64,000 bases of DNA from Algoriphagus iocasae (GCF_014206875.1 NZ_JACIJO010000002.1:1416006-1480005), one strand, 5' to 3'. Shown: positions 9,023-18,396, counted from the first letter of the stretch. Notes: generated by a model from the letters alone, not told the origin. Translations and numbers: made by a program.

Positions 9023-10540
9023 ATGAGCAAAGAAATTAAAGTGCCAGCAGTAGGCGAGTCTATCACCGAAGTTACCGTCGGTCAATGGTTTAAAAATGAC
9101 GGAGATCAGGTACAAATGGATGAAATCCTTTGTGAGCTGGAATCTGATAAAGCAACTTTTGAATTGCCTGCTGAGGCAACTGGAATATTGAAAATTAACG
9201 CTCAGGCGGGAGAAACTTTGGAAATCGGTGCTGTCATCTGTACCATCGAAGAGGGTTCAACTCCTGCTGCCAAGGCTCCAGAGGCAAGTGCTGCTCCAGC
9301 GGCTGAAAAAAGCTCAGGACCTTCTGCCACTGGTGAAGTAAAAGAGATGATTGTCCCTACTGTTGGAGAGTCTATTACTGAAGTAACTTTAGCAAACTGG
9401 ATCAAAGCTGATGGTGATTATGTGAAGTTGGATGAAATAATTGCTGAAGTAGATTCAGATAAAGCAACTTTTGAATTACCAGCCGAAGCTTCTGGAATTT
9501 TAAGGCACGTAGCACAAGAAGGCGATGTACTTGAAATTGGTGGCTTAATCTGTAAAATTGAAGTGACCGAAGGTGAGCCAGCATCTCAAGCTTCTTCTGA
9601 GTCTAGCGCAGCACCTGCGGCATCTGCTCCTTCTGGAAATACAAACTATGCAACTGGACATGCTTCTCCTGCTGCTTCCAAAATTTTGGCTGAAAAAGGA
9701 GTTTCTCCTGAATCAGTAAAAGGTACCGGTAAGGATGGTAGAATCACCAAGGAAGATGCACAAAGTGCTCAAAAACCTGCTCCAGCTCCAGCAAAAGCAG
9801 AAAGCATGCCTGAAGCAGCACCTGCTCCTGTGGCCGGTTCAAGAAACGAAAGAAGAGAAAAAATGTCTTCTTTGAGAAAAACTGTTGCGAAGCGATTGGT
9901 TTCTGTGAAAAATGATACGGCGATGTTGACCACCTTCAATGAGGTGAATATGAAGCCAATCATGGATTTGAGATCTAAATTCAAAGAGCAATTCAAAGAG
10001 AAGCACGGCGTTGGACTTGGCTTTATGTCTTTCTTCACCAAAGCAGTTTGTGTGGCACTTCAGGAATGGCCAGCTGTCAATGCAAAAATTGATGGAAACG
10101 AAATCGTCTATAATGACTATTGTGATATTTCCATTGCAGTATCGGCACCAAAAGGCTTGGTAGTTCCAGTGATCAGAAATGCTGAAACGATGAGCTTTGA
10201 CCAAATAGAGAAAGAAGTGGTGAGATTAGCTGGTAAAGCTAGAGACAACAAGCTTTCTATCGAGGAGATGACTGGTGGTACTTTTACTTTGACCAATGGA
10301 GGAATCTTCGGTTCCATGATGTCTACACCAATTATCAACGCACCTCAGTCAGCTATTTTAGGTATGCACAACATCGTACAACGCCCAATGGCTGTAAATG
10401 GTGAAGTGGTAATCCTTCCGATGATGTATGTGGCACTTTCATATGATCACAGAATCATTGACGGTAGAGAGTCTGTAAGCTTCTTGGTAAGAGTAAAAGA
10501 ATTGCTTGAAGATCCGACTAGGTTGTTGTTTGGAGTTTAA
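9023..10540 (+). CDS. odhB: 2-oxoglutarate dehydrogenase E2 (dihydrolipoyl succinyltransferase)
   Basis: Core acyltransferase of the 2-oxoglutarate dehydrogenase complex, transferring succinyl from lipoamide to CoA. The 505-residue protein has two lipoyl domains, each with an SDKATFE motif (lipoyl lysines Lys43 and Lys147), joined by Ala/Pro/Ser-rich linkers. A peripheral subunit-binding domain ([26 protein letters not shown]) and the catalytic domain follow, with His476 in SYDHRIIDG. Many odhB proteins have a single lipoyl domain, so the duplication is a small variation also known in other bacteria. The start is supported by the immediate lipoyl-domain opening ([15 protein letters not shown]). 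Its stop lies only 3 bp from the left arm of the S23p-flanking inverted repeat. Confidence 0.96.
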   Translation: MSKEIKVPAVGESITEVTVGQWFKNDGDQVQMDEILCELESDKATFELPAEATGILKINAQAGETLEIGAVICTIEEGSTPAAKAPEASAAPAAEKSSGPSATGEVKEMIVPTVGESITEVTLANWIKADGDYVKLDEIIAEVDSDKATFELPAEASGILRHVAQEGDVLEIGGLICKIEVTEGEPASQASSESSAAPAASAPSGNTNYATGHASPAASKILAEKGVSPESVKGTGKDGRITKEDAQSAQKPAPAPAKAESMPEAAPAPVAGSRNERREKMSSLRKTVAKRLVSVKNDTAMLTTFNEVNMKPIMDLRSKFKEQFKEKHGVGLGFMSFFTKAVCVALQEWPAVNAKIDGNEIVYNDYCDISIAVSAPKGLVVPVIRNAETMSFDQIEKEVVRLAGKARDNKLSIEEMTGGTFTLTNGGIFGSMMSTPIINAPQSAILGMHNIVQRPMAVNGEVVILPMMYVALSYDHRIIDGRESVSFLVRVKELLEDPTRLLFGV

Positions 10541-10543
10541 AAC

Positions 10544-10563
10544 AAGTACAAAGTACCAAGTAT
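10544..10563 (+). repeat. Left arm of 20-bp perfect inverted repeat flanking the S23p gene
   Basis: AAGTACAAAGTACCAAGTAT is the exact reverse complement of 11007-11026. A shorter word, GTACAAAGA, also occurs as a direct repeat at 10567-10575 and 11035-11043. Confidence 0.9.
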
Positions 10564-10600
10564 TAAGTACAAAGAATAGATTAGTAGTTAAGTCAGTGAT

Positions 10601-10635
10601 TTTAGGTTAAATTAATAATTTATTTTTAACCTAAA
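10601..10635 (+). repeat. Hairpin before the S23p start codon
   Basis: TTTAGGTTAAA at 10601-10611 pairs perfectly with TTTAACCTAAA at 10625-10635 around a 13-nt AT-rich loop. It ends 10 bp before the ATG at 10646, so in RNA it would occupy the ribosome-landing region. There is no T-run, so it is not an obvious terminator. Confidence 0.6.
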
Positions 10636-10645
10636 GCACTTCCTT

Positions 10646-10999
10646 ATGAATCGTTTTAAAGAATTACTCGTTTGGCAAAAGGCCATCGATTTAGCTGTTG
10701 AGGTTTATCATATCACAGAGAACTTACCAAAAGAAGAACGCTACGGATTGATTAGCCAGATAAACAGAAGTGTGATTTCGATTCCTTCGAATATTGCTGA
10801 AGGAGCAGGAAGAAACACCAACAAAGATTTCAATAATTTCTTGGGAATTGCCCAAGGTTCATCTTTTGAGTTAGAGACTCAGTTGATTATCTCAAATCGA
10901 CTGAATTACATTTCAAAAGATGATTTTCAAAAAATAGAAACTCAGCTTGAACATATTCAAAATATGATCGCCAAGCTGAAAAAGAGTCTAAATGTTTAA
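10646..10999 (+). CDS. Four-helix bundle protein (S23 ribosomal/IVP family)
   Basis: A 117-residue protein of the 23S rRNA intervening-sequence protein family (four helix bundle, S23p). The family signature is clear: FKELLVWQKAIDLAVEVY at the start, then LISQINRSVISIPSNIAEGAGR and a helical tail (FLGIAQGSSFELETQL). Family members occur inside intervening sequences of 23S rRNA in Leptospira and Coxiella, as accessory proteins of diversity-generating retroelements, and as scattered genes in Bacteroidota. Biochemical function is unsettled; RNA or nucleic-acid binding is suspected. Here the gene lies between odhB and lpd in the same orientation, and the whole unit is bounded by a 20-bp perfect inverted repeat. 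It has nothing to do with the dehydrogenase reaction, so it looks like an inserted element. Confidence 0.93.
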   Translation: MNRFKELLVWQKAIDLAVEVYHITENLPKEERYGLISQINRSVISIPSNIAEGAGRNTNKDFNNFLGIAQGSSFELETQLIISNRLNYISKDDFQKIETQLEHIQNMIAKLKKSLNV

Positions 11000-11006
11000 C
11001 TTCCGG

Positions 11007-11026
11007 ATACTTGGTACTTTGTACTT
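11007..11026 (+). repeat. Right arm of 20-bp perfect inverted repeat flanking the S23p gene
   Basis: ATACTTGGTACTTTGTACTT is the exact reverse complement of 10544-10563. It begins 7 bp after the S23p stop and is followed by further GTAC-containing words up to the lpd start at 11051. Confidence 0.9.
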
Positions 11027-11050
11027 AGTACCTGGTACAAAGACAATAAA

Positions 11051-12448
11051 ATGTACGACGTAATAGTTATCGGTTCTGGTCCTGGAGGGTATGTGGCAGC
11101 GATTCGCTGTGCGCAACTAGGGATGAAAACCGCATTGATAGAAAAATATCCGACTTTAGGTGGAACATGCCTAAATGTAGGCTGTATTCCTTCCAAAGCA
11201 CTTTTGGATTCTTCTGAGCATTATCATAATGCTGCACATACTTTTGAAACTCACGGAATTGGTTTGAGTAATTTGAAAGTCAATCTGAAGCAAATGATCA
11301 CTCGTAAAAACGATGTGGTGAAGCAGAATACTGACGGTATTCAATACCTGATGAAAAAGAATAAAATCGATGTTCATCAAGGTTTGGGTTCTTTTGTGGA
11401 TAAAAACACCGTGAAAGTGACCAAGGATGACGGTTCGTCTTCCGATATACAGGGTAAAAATATCATCATTGCCACTGGCTCTAAACCATCTTCTTTACCT
11501 TTTATCAAATTGGATAAAGACCGTGTTATCACTTCTACGGAAGCTTTGAACTTAAAAGAGATTCCAAAGCATCTTGTGGTAATTGGTGGTGGAGTAATCG
11601 GTTTAGAATTAGGGTCGGTTTATGCTCGCCTTGGTGCCAAAGTCTCTGTGATTGAATTCATGGATTCTTTGATTCCTACAATGGATCGTACCATGGGTAA
11701 AGAACTTCAGAAGTCTTTGAAGAAAATCGGATTTGAATTCTTTTTAAAGCATAAAGTAACTTCTGTTGAAAGCAAAGGCAAAGAAGTGACTGTGAAGGCA
11801 GAAACTCCAAAAGGTGAAACAGTAGAAGTGAAAGGTGATTATGTGTTGGTTTCTATTGGAAGAAGACCTTATACTGACGGCCTAAATGCGGAAGCTGCCG
11901 GGGTGAAGTTAACAGATAGAGGACAAATCGAAGTCAATGATCACTTGCAGACTAATGTTCCAAATATCTATGCGATTGGTGATGTGGTGAAAGGCGCTAT
12001 GCTTGCTCACAAGGCCGAAGAAGAAGGTGTGTTTGTAGCGGAGACTTTGGTTGGTCAAAAGCCACATATCAATTACAACCTGATTCCTGGTGTTGTTTAT
12101 ACTTGGCCGGAAGTTGCTGCTGTTGGATACACAGAGGAGCAATTGAAAGAAAAGGGCATTAAGTACAAAACCGGTAAATTCCCATTTATGGCTTCCGGAA
12201 GAGCGAGAGCTTCCATGGATACGGATGGATTGGTGAAAGTTTTGGCGGATGCTGAGACTGACGAAATCCTTGGCGTACACATGATCGGCCCTAGAACTGC
12301 TGATATGATTGCGGAAGCAGTGGTGGCGATGGAATACAGAGCTTCTGCGGAAGATATTTCCAGAATGTCACATGCACACCCAACCTACACTGAAGCCTTT
12401 AAAGAAGCTTGCTTGGCTGCAACAGACAATAGAGCGTTGCACGTTTAA
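11051..12448 (+). CDS. lpdA: Dihydrolipoyl dehydrogenase (E3)
   Basis: Flavoprotein that reoxidises dihydrolipoamide on E2 with NAD+, serving 2-oxoacid dehydrogenase complexes. The FAD-binding GSGPGGYVAAIR is at the N-terminus. The redox disulfide is Cys40-Cys45 in GGTCLNVGCIPSK. The NAD-binding GGGVIGLELGS lies in the middle, and the second FAD motif is NIYAIGDVV. The C-terminal dimer domain supplies the catalytic His443-Glu448 pair in HAHPTYTEAF. The 465-residue length is standard. Its position after sucA-odhB points to the 2-oxoglutarate complex as main partner, though E3 is often shared with pyruvate dehydrogenase. Because the S23p unit separates it from odhB, it may have its own promoter or arise by mRNA processing. 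Confidence 0.97.
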   Translation: MYDVIVIGSGPGGYVAAIRCAQLGMKTALIEKYPTLGGTCLNVGCIPSKALLDSSEHYHNAAHTFETHGIGLSNLKVNLKQMITRKNDVVKQNTDGIQYLMKKNKIDVHQGLGSFVDKNTVKVTKDDGSSSDIQGKNIIIATGSKPSSLPFIKLDKDRVITSTEALNLKEIPKHLVVIGGGVIGLELGSVYARLGAKVSVIEFMDSLIPTMDRTMGKELQKSLKKIGFEFFLKHKVTSVESKGKEVTVKAETPKGETVEVKGDYVLVSIGRRPYTDGLNAEAAGVKLTDRGQIEVNDHLQTNVPNIYAIGDVVKGAMLAHKAEEEGVFVAETLVGQKPHINYNLIPGVVYTWPEVAAVGYTEEQLKEKGIKYKTGKFPFMASGRARASMDTDGLVKVLADAETDEILGVHMIGPRTADMIAEAVVAMEYRASAEDISRMSHAHPTYTEAFKEACLAATDNRALHV

Positions 12449-12467
12449 TTCAAATAAAATCATTTTT

Positions 12468-12502
12468 AAAAGCCATCTGGAATTATTCTGGATGGCTTTT
12501 TT
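12468..12502 (+). terminator. Rho-independent terminator after lpd
   Basis: AAAAGCCATC pairs with GATGGCTTTT around a 13-nt loop and is followed by a T-run. It lies about 20 bp after the lpd stop and closes the odh locus. Confidence 0.88.
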
Positions 12503-12596
12503 ATTATTAAAGTAAATTTCATTTGCTATGATTTGTGCTTTTTAAACTATTTTGTTAGACGGGTCGTAAAATTTATTTAATTCTAACTCTTTGTTC

Positions 12597-15200
12597 ATGA
12601 GATATTTTTTTCTTTTATGTTCTGTTATTTTTGGAAACAGTCTATTTGCCCAAAATGGAATTGTTTCAGGTAGCATTTTAGATAGCCAAACAAATTCTCC
12701 AATTTCTGAAAGCCATATTTTTATTCCAGGCACTGCAATCCAGACCTTTTCGGATAGCTTGGGGGTATTTAACCTAAAGGGATTGCCCACAGGAGCTTGG
12801 GATTTGGCAGTAATGAAAGAAGGATATCTTTATCAATCAAAATCGATTGTGATTAATCAGGCAAATACTGGATCCAAGTTGGATATTTTGCTAAATCTCA
12901 AGCCAAACCTCGAAACGGACGAAAATTCTGCTAAACAACAGAAAAAATTAGAGAGGGACTTTTTAGAATGGCTGGAAGTCGAATCGGGCAGTAAAGAAGA
13001 GCTTAAACTGATCAATCCTGAAGTTTTGATCTTTCAAAAAAATGAAGAAACAAAGGGGTATTGGGTAAATACAAAAGAGGCTTTATTGGTTCAAAACCTT
13101 AAAACATCCTACTTGATGACGGTCTATTTCAAAGAGTCCGTTAAAATGGATGGGGAAATTATCCCAGATAATTTTTTGATTAGCTATCTGGAGCTGAAGC
13201 CCGGTAGCGAGGAAGAAAAGGAACTGATCAATAAAAATCGCATTCAGCTTTATGAAAGTTCGCCAACTTATGCGCTTCGAATGCTTCTAGGTGAGCAAGA
13301 TGGGCCAATTGAAATAAAACCATCAGATCAAGATGGTCAATTTTTATTGTTTTTGAGCTCTCCTCTAGTCTTGGAAAATGGTAGTAAATCAATTGCTTTT
13401 AAAAATAATGAATTGTTGATCCGGGCAAACGGAAGTCCTATTCATCCAGATAATCTGATTACTTCAGGATTTGCCAATTCATCTAATCCTTTCACCCGAT
13501 TACCATTGGATTTTGATTATGACAAAGTATCTACTCTGGCGGAGGTTCAAAAAACACCCGAAACATTGATGGAAAGAGTTTTCCTTCATACTGATAAGGA
13601 TATTTATTTGATGGGAGAGGAGCTGTTCTTTAAGGCCTACATGATCTTCGGAAATCCATTATTGGTAGAGGAATCAAGTAAAGTACTCCATGTTGAAATT
13701 TTGGATTCCAGCGGCTACAGTATGGTTCATCGGATTTTCCCGATTGAAAACGGGATGGCTCAAGGGAAAATTCCACTTACTCCTGAATTTAATACCCGTG
13801 ATTTTATTGTAAAATCTTATACCATTTGGGGAGCTAATTATGGAGAGGAATTTGAGTTTTATAAACCTATACAAGTTTACACTAATTACCCTGAGTTAGA
13901 ATCAAATTCTCTTGGTGAGTTATCAGAGGGGATAACGGTTTTTGCAGATAAGGAAGTCTATTCAAGTCAGGATTCTGTTACCTTAAATATTATAGCAAGG
14001 AATAAAATAGGTTCTATTTCCGGCGCCAACCTTTCTGTTTCGATCATTAGTGAAAAATCAAATTTGCTCATTAACCCGGAAAGAAGTGAATTTGTGAATT
14101 ATGCTGCATTTACTCCCGAAATCAAATTAAAACAAACTGATTCTTTTCAGTTTGAAAAAGAACTAGGCTTCACTCTTGTAGGTAAAATTAAAGATGAAAA
14201 TATCCTTATAGACAAAAGTAAAGTGGAGGTTTTGGTAGATAATTTTTTGGATAAGAGGGAATTGCTTGCAGATAAGGAGGGGCTTTTCTACCTCAAGGGA
14301 TTGCAAAAATCAGGTGAATTTAGCGTACTGATCAAAGCTAGAAACAATCAGGATAGACAATTGGATGAATTTGAATTGAGCCTCCTTCAATCTCCTAATA
14401 TGCTCAATCTTTCAGCATTTGAATTTCCTAGCCCTCCCCTTGTAAAAAGACCTTTGGAAAGAGTCGATTCCTTACAAAGAGCCTATCTGGCTTTAAGAAA
14501 GGGCGAGATTTTATTGGAAGAAGTGGAAGTGAAAAGCACAAGAAAAATCGACAGTAGATCCATGCCATTTGGAAGGGCTCCAATTGTTTTGGAAATGAAG
14601 GATGTTTACCTCACCGGAGATACCCAACAGTTTATTTATTCTTTAGCCAATAGGACGGGGCTGAGAGCTGCAGGAATTCCTCCAATGCTGATCAATCCTA
14701 GGGGATACCCGGGCGGTCCGCCCGTCATTTTATTAAATGGCAATCCGATCACAAGTGTCTTGGGGCCATCGATTGGAAGTAACCCACAGGAGAACCAATA
14801 TCAAGCACTACAGTCAATCAACATTTTTACCATAGAAAGAATTGAAGTGATAAAATCAATCATTCCGCTACTTGGGGAGGCTGGTCGCTTTGGAGCAGTA
14901 AATATCATTACAAAAGTAGGACAGTATGTCGCATCCAATGAAAAGCCTTATCAGGAGTTCCAATTACAAGGTTTGGAGGAATCCAAGCCACTTCCTAACC
15001 CTTTATATTCTTTCCCCAGTACTACACTTTATTGGAATCCTGAAGTCAAAATTTCTCCTAACCAGACATCAACTTCTCTCAAATTTAAACTGCCAGAAGA
15101 CTCAGAACCATTTTGGGTCATTGTGAATGGGGTAAATGCCTCTGGTGAACCAGTTTCGGGAAGAATTCTACTCAATGAGAATAAATTAGGCTCGAATTAA
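12597..15200 (+). CDS. Secreted CarboxypepD_reg / MG2-like / TonB-plug protein without a barrel
   Basis: Exported protein of about 867 residues. I chose the ATG at 12597; an in-frame TTG two codons upstream is possible. A signal peptide ending SLFAQ is followed by a CarboxypepD_reg domain (GSILDSQTNSPISESHIFIPG). A middle region carries the HTDKDIYLMGEELFFKAYM phrase seen in Bacteroidota MG2/alpha-2-macroglobulin-like proteins. Near residue 680 comes a TonB-plug-like domain (VILLNGNPIT, IERIEVIKSI, GAVNIITKV), and then only about 90 residues, so no outer membrane barrel can follow. Such chimeras are annotated as plug-domain proteins, and their role is unknown. It may act on the surface or in the periplasm as an adaptor or protease-inhibitor-like protein. 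It stands alone between the odh terminator and the DUF2520 gene. Confidence 0.8.
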   Translation: MRYFFLLCSVIFGNSLFAQNGIVSGSILDSQTNSPISESHIFIPGTAIQTFSDSLGVFNLKGLPTGAWDLAVMKEGYLYQSKSIVINQANTGSKLDILLNLKPNLETDENSAKQQKKLERDFLEWLEVESGSKEELKLINPEVLIFQKNEETKGYWVNTKEALLVQNLKTSYLMTVYFKESVKMDGEIIPDNFLISYLELKPGSEEEKELINKNRIQLYESSPTYALRMLLGEQDGPIEIKPSDQDGQFLLFLSSPLVLENGSKSIAFKNNELLIRANGSPIHPDNLITSGFANSSNPFTRLPLDFDYDKVSTLAEVQKTPETLMERVFLHTDKDIYLMGEELFFKAYMIFGNPLLVEESSKVLHVEILDSSGYSMVHRIFPIENGMAQGKIPLTPEFNTRDFIVKSYTIWGANYGEEFEFYKPIQVYTNYPELESNSLGELSEGITVFADKEVYSSQDSVTLNIIARNKIGSISGANLSVSIISEKSNLLINPERSEFVNYAAFTPEIKLKQTDSFQFEKELGFTLVGKIKDENILIDKSKVEVLVDNFLDKRELLADKEGLFYLKGLQKSGEFSVLIKARNNQDRQLDEFELSLLQSPNMLNLSAFEFPSPPLVKRPLERVDSLQRAYLALRKGEILLEEVEVKSTRKIDSRSMPFGRAPIVLEMKDVYLTGDTQQFIYSLANRTGLRAAGIPPMLINPRGYPGGPPVILLNGNPITSVLGPSIGSNPQENQYQALQSINIFTIERIEVIKSIIPLLGEAGRFGAVNIITKVGQYVASNEKPYQEFQLQGLEESKPLPNPLYSFPSTTLYWNPEVKISPNQTSTSLKFKLPEDSEPFWVIVNGVNASGEPVSGRILLNENKLGSN

Positions 15201-15264
15201 CTAGAGGTCTTAAACTTAAAACTTGTAGCTTTTTCTTTGTTCTATTTTTTGCCTTATTTCGATT

Positions 15265-16038
15265 ATGAAGTTTAAAATCGCCATCCTTGGAGCCGGAAAT
15301 GTAGCTTGGCATCTTGCCCCAGCTTTGGAAAGTGCCGGTCATGAAATCACCGAGGTTTATGCTAGAGATATTTCTGAAGCCATCAAGATTACGGAAAGAC
15401 TTTATGCCTCTGAAGCAAAAGATGATTTGGATTTTTCTGAATCCGAAGCAGAGATTTTTATTCTGGCAGTAAAAGACCTGGCTATCCCAGAGGTTGCAGA
15501 TGAAGTCATTTTACCCGAAGGAAGTATTTTGGTGCATACTTCTGGAACCATGTCGCTAGGTGTGCTGGGCTATAGTTCAGCCAGTTATACCGGCATATTT
15601 TACCCATTGCAATCATTTTCTATCGGTAGAAAACTAGATTTTGAAGATGTGGCCTTTTTGCTGGAATCCGAAGATGAAGAAACCCTACAAAAGCTTCGCA
15701 AGTTGGCCAAGAGCCTTTCTTCGATGAATTATGTGGTAAAGTCCAAAGACCGAAAAGCCATCCATGTGGCGGCTGTCTTTGCCAGCAATTTCAGTAATCA
15801 CATGATTCGGATCAGCGAAGAGATCATGAGAAGGCAAGGATTGGATTTTGATATGTTAAAGCCTTTGATCATCGAACAGATTTCAAAAGCGCTTCAAATT
15901 GGAGCTAAAAATGCTCAGACAGGACCGGCTATCCGAGAGGATTATCAAACCCTGGAAGATCATCATAGCTTTTTGAACTACAATGAGTCCATAGCTGAAA
16001 TCTATAGATTGATCTCCCAGGATATTATTGACAGTTAA
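15265..16038 (+). CDS. Rossmann-fold DUF2520 protein (NADP oxidoreductase-like)
   Basis: A 257-residue cytoplasmic protein with an N-terminal NAD(P)-binding Rossmann fold (AILGAGNVAWHLAPAL at residues 5-20) and a C-terminal helical DUF2520 domain (HVAAVFASNFSNHMIRISEEIM). The overall layout resembles ProC/6-phosphogluconate dehydrogenase-type enzymes. The substrate is unknown. The stop codon overlaps that of the convergent pirin gene by 3 bp (TTAA at 16035-16038). Confidence 0.9.
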   Translation: MKFKIAILGAGNVAWHLAPALESAGHEITEVYARDISEAIKITERLYASEAKDDLDFSESEAEIFILAVKDLAIPEVADEVILPEGSILVHTSGTMSLGVLGYSSASYTGIFYPLQSFSIGRKLDFEDVAFLLESEDEETLQKLRKLAKSLSSMNYVVKSKDRKAIHVAAVFASNFSNHMIRISEEIMRRQGLDFDMLKPLIIEQISKALQIGAKNAQTGPAIREDYQTLEDHHSFLNYNESIAEIYRLISQDIIDS

Positions 16039-16889
16039 TGGGACCAGGTACCGAATTTACCGTTTTGGTAATCTTCATAAGCTTGATGGATTTCTTCTTC
16101 CGTATTCATAACAAATGGACCCTGAGCTACCATCGGTTCATTAAATGGTTTTGCGTGACCTAAAATCAGGATCGAGCCTGTTTTTGCAGTAACCTTCAGA
16201 TCTACCTCTCCCTTTTCGAATTCTACTAAATTTCTATAAGGAACCACTTCACCATTTACATCCAGTTCTCCTCTGACGATGTAAAAGAAAATGTTTTCAT
16301 CTTCAGGAATAACCTTCTCAAAACTTCCACCTTCTTGCAGATAAATTGTGCTCATGGTCAGTGGAAAAGATTCCTCAAATGCTCCTTTGGTACCATTCCA
16401 TTCTCCAAATAATTGCTGCACTTCGACCTTTCCTTCATCAAGGGTGAATGCAGGAATTTGATCCTTTTGCAATCCTACATATTTTGGATCAGTCATTTTT
16501 AGCCTAGCCGGCAGGTTTAACCAAAGTTGAAGGATTTCTAAATCACCACCTTTTTTCTTGAACTCCGAGCTACTCACTTCCGAATGGATCAATCCTCTCC
16601 CAGCAGTCATATATTGAACTCCTCCAGGACCGATCACTGATTCATGCCCAGAAGAATCTAAATGCATAATATCTCCTTCTAAAATAAAAGTAACCGTCTC
16701 CATACCTCTGTGGGGATGCGGTCCAAAAGGCAAGCCTCGGTTTGGCGATGGATAAGTCTGAAATCCATGATGGTTCAGAAAGATAAAAGGATCAATCTGC
16801 TGAAGCTGTCTGGTAGGCATAGGACTATAAGTCACTAAATCAGCAATGGGTCTGTATTCTCCTTTATGAATTCTTTTGATCTTGGTCAT
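16035..16889 (-). CDS. Pirin family protein
   Basis: Bicupin protein of the pirin family; members bind iron, and some act as quercetin 2,3-dioxygenases or redox-sensitive regulators. The metal-binding motif PHPHRGMETVTFILEGD is present in the N-terminal cupin, along with the downstream GGVQYMTAGRGLIHSEV that carries the third His and Glu. The start was placed at the ATG giving MTKIKRIHKGEYRP, which is the usual family opening; nine further residues upstream are possible. It is transcribed convergently with the DUF2520 gene and follows the M20 hydrolase on the same strand, about 67 bp downstream of it. Confidence 0.93.
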   Translation of the reverse strand: MTKIKRIHKGEYRPIADLVTYSPMPTRQLQQIDPFIFLNHHGFQTYPSPNRGLPFGPHPHRGMETVTFILEGDIMHLDSSGHESVIGPGGVQYMTAGRGLIHSEVSSSEFKKKGGDLEILQLWLNLPARLKMTDPKYVGLQKDQIPAFTLDEGKVEVQQLFGEWNGTKGAFEESFPLTMSTIYLQEGGSFEKVIPEDENIFFYIVRGELDVNGEVVPYRNLVEFEKGEVDLKVTAKTGSILILGHAKPFNEPMVAQGPFVMNTEEEIHQAYEDYQNGKFGTWSH

Positions 16890-16956
16890 ATGTTGAGTTT
16901 TTTGATGTCTATACATTAAATGGAGTTTGAATCTAAAAAGTTTACAAGATTCGATT

Positions 16957-18249
16957 TTATTTTAGTTGCTTGTCTATGCTCAAAATAGACTGTAATAACA
17001 CATTTGCTCCATTGGCGATATCCTCTGGAGTGGAAAATTCCTGAGGGGAATGACTGATTCCGTCTTTGCTAGGGATAAAAATCATTCCTATTGGAGCGAA
17101 TCGAGCCATTTCCTGAGCATCATGTCCTGCTCCACTTGGCAAATAGGTGCTACTAAGTCCGAGTGATTTGGCAGAGTTTTCAATGATTTTTTGAATTTCA
17201 GGATTTGCCAAAGCTGGCTTACTTGCTACTTCGATATGATTAATACTTAGCTCGGTATTGCTCTCCGCTGCAAGTTTCTTTGCTCTTTCCTCAATCTTTT
17301 GATACACCATCTGGATTTTTTCCGAGGACAAATCTCTGATCTCCACATTCACTTTTACTTCGCCAGGAATGACATTTCCAGCTCCGGGAAATACATCGAC
17401 TTTGCCGACAGTAGCTACTTGTGCTCCTTCAAAAGAATTGACGATTTCATTGACTGCTAGAATCAATTTTGCAGCAGGAAGCATAGGGTCTTTTCTCATA
17501 TTCATTGGCGTGGTTCCAGCATGATTAGCAAAACCCTTGAAGGTAAATTCATACCATTCTATCGCTACAATTCCTTCTACAACTCCAATATCTATCCCCT
17601 CTCGGTCCAGGTTTCCACCCTGCTCAATGTGTAACTCCAGAAAAGCAGCTACGTCCCCAGAATTCCTTTTCAATTCGGCAATTCGGTCTGGGTTTCCGCC
17701 AACAGCTTTGATTCCTTCAAACTGAGTCAAACCGCTAGAACTTTTCACTTGTAAAGCTTCCTTGGTGAGCTGACCAGCTAATGCCCTACTACCTACGACT
17801 CCACCTTCCTCATTAGTGAAAATGATGACTTCCAGAGGATGCTGGGTTATTTGATTATTTTCTGTCAAAGTCTGAACCACTTCGATCGCGCTCATCGAAC
17901 CAACAGGTCCGTCATAATCTCCACCATTGGGAACCTCGTCGATGTGGGAGCCAAAAGCAATTGGTTTCAGATTGGGGTTTGACCCAGCTTTTTTGCCGAT
18001 TAGATTTCCTGCGAAATCTGTAGAAACTTCTAACCCGGCCTTCGTCATCAATTCTTTTACATATTTCCTCGCTTCAATATCATATTTGCTAAAAGCTACT
18101 CGATCCGAGCCTCCAGCTTCATTTTTCCCATATGTTGATAGAGTCTTGAGCGTTGAGTTAAGTCGGTCTTTATTGACTTTGATGTCTGTTTGTGGGAAAG
18201 CATTTCCAAAAAATGTCAGAGTCAAAAGAAAAGTGAAAAGCTTTTTCAT
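16957..18249 (-). CDS. Exported M20-family Zn hydrolase (hydantoinase/carbamoylase type)
   Basis: Zinc-dependent amidohydrolase of the AllC/HyuC branch of peptidase family M20. These enzymes cleave N-carbamoyl amino acids, allantoate or ureido compounds. Metal and catalytic motifs are visible: GSHIDEVPNGGDYDG, FTNEEGG and SGAGHDAQEM near the C-terminus; ELHIEQGG is the family signature. A clear signal peptide (residues 1-20, ends AFPQ) indicates export, which is unusual because classical AllC/HyuC enzymes are cytoplasmic. The length of 430 fits. The natural substrate cannot be read from the context. Confidence 0.9.
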   Translation of the reverse strand: MKKLFTFLLTLTFFGNAFPQTDIKVNKDRLNSTLKTLSTYGKNEAGGSDRVAFSKYDIEARKYVKELMTKAGLEVSTDFAGNLIGKKAGSNPNLKPIAFGSHIDEVPNGGDYDGPVGSMSAIEVVQTLTENNQITQHPLEVIIFTNEEGGVVGSRALAGQLTKEALQVKSSSGLTQFEGIKAVGGNPDRIAELKRNSGDVAAFLELHIEQGGNLDREGIDIGVVEGIVAIEWYEFTFKGFANHAGTTPMNMRKDPMLPAAKLILAVNEIVNSFEGAQVATVGKVDVFPGAGNVIPGEVKVNVEIRDLSSEKIQMVYQKIEERAKKLAAESNTELSINHIEVASKPALANPEIQKIIENSAKSLGLSSTYLPSGAGHDAQEMARFAPIGMIFIPSKDGISHSPQEFSTPEDIANGANVLLQSILSIDKQLK

Positions 18250-18396
18250 ACCTATTGTTTTTCTTTCAATTTCAAGAATTCTTTCAATTGTTCAAACTTT
18301 TAAAATATCAGGTAACTCTTTAAAAAAGCAAAAGGTACTTGGGAGTATTGAGGAATAGATAGGGCGTCGTATTTTCCTTCATTTAAATAAATCTAA

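Noticed and set aside
10646..10999. S23p gene as a transposase
   Set aside because: The family is a small four-helix bundle with no DDE or recombinase motif; no target duplication of clear size was found next to the inverted repeats.
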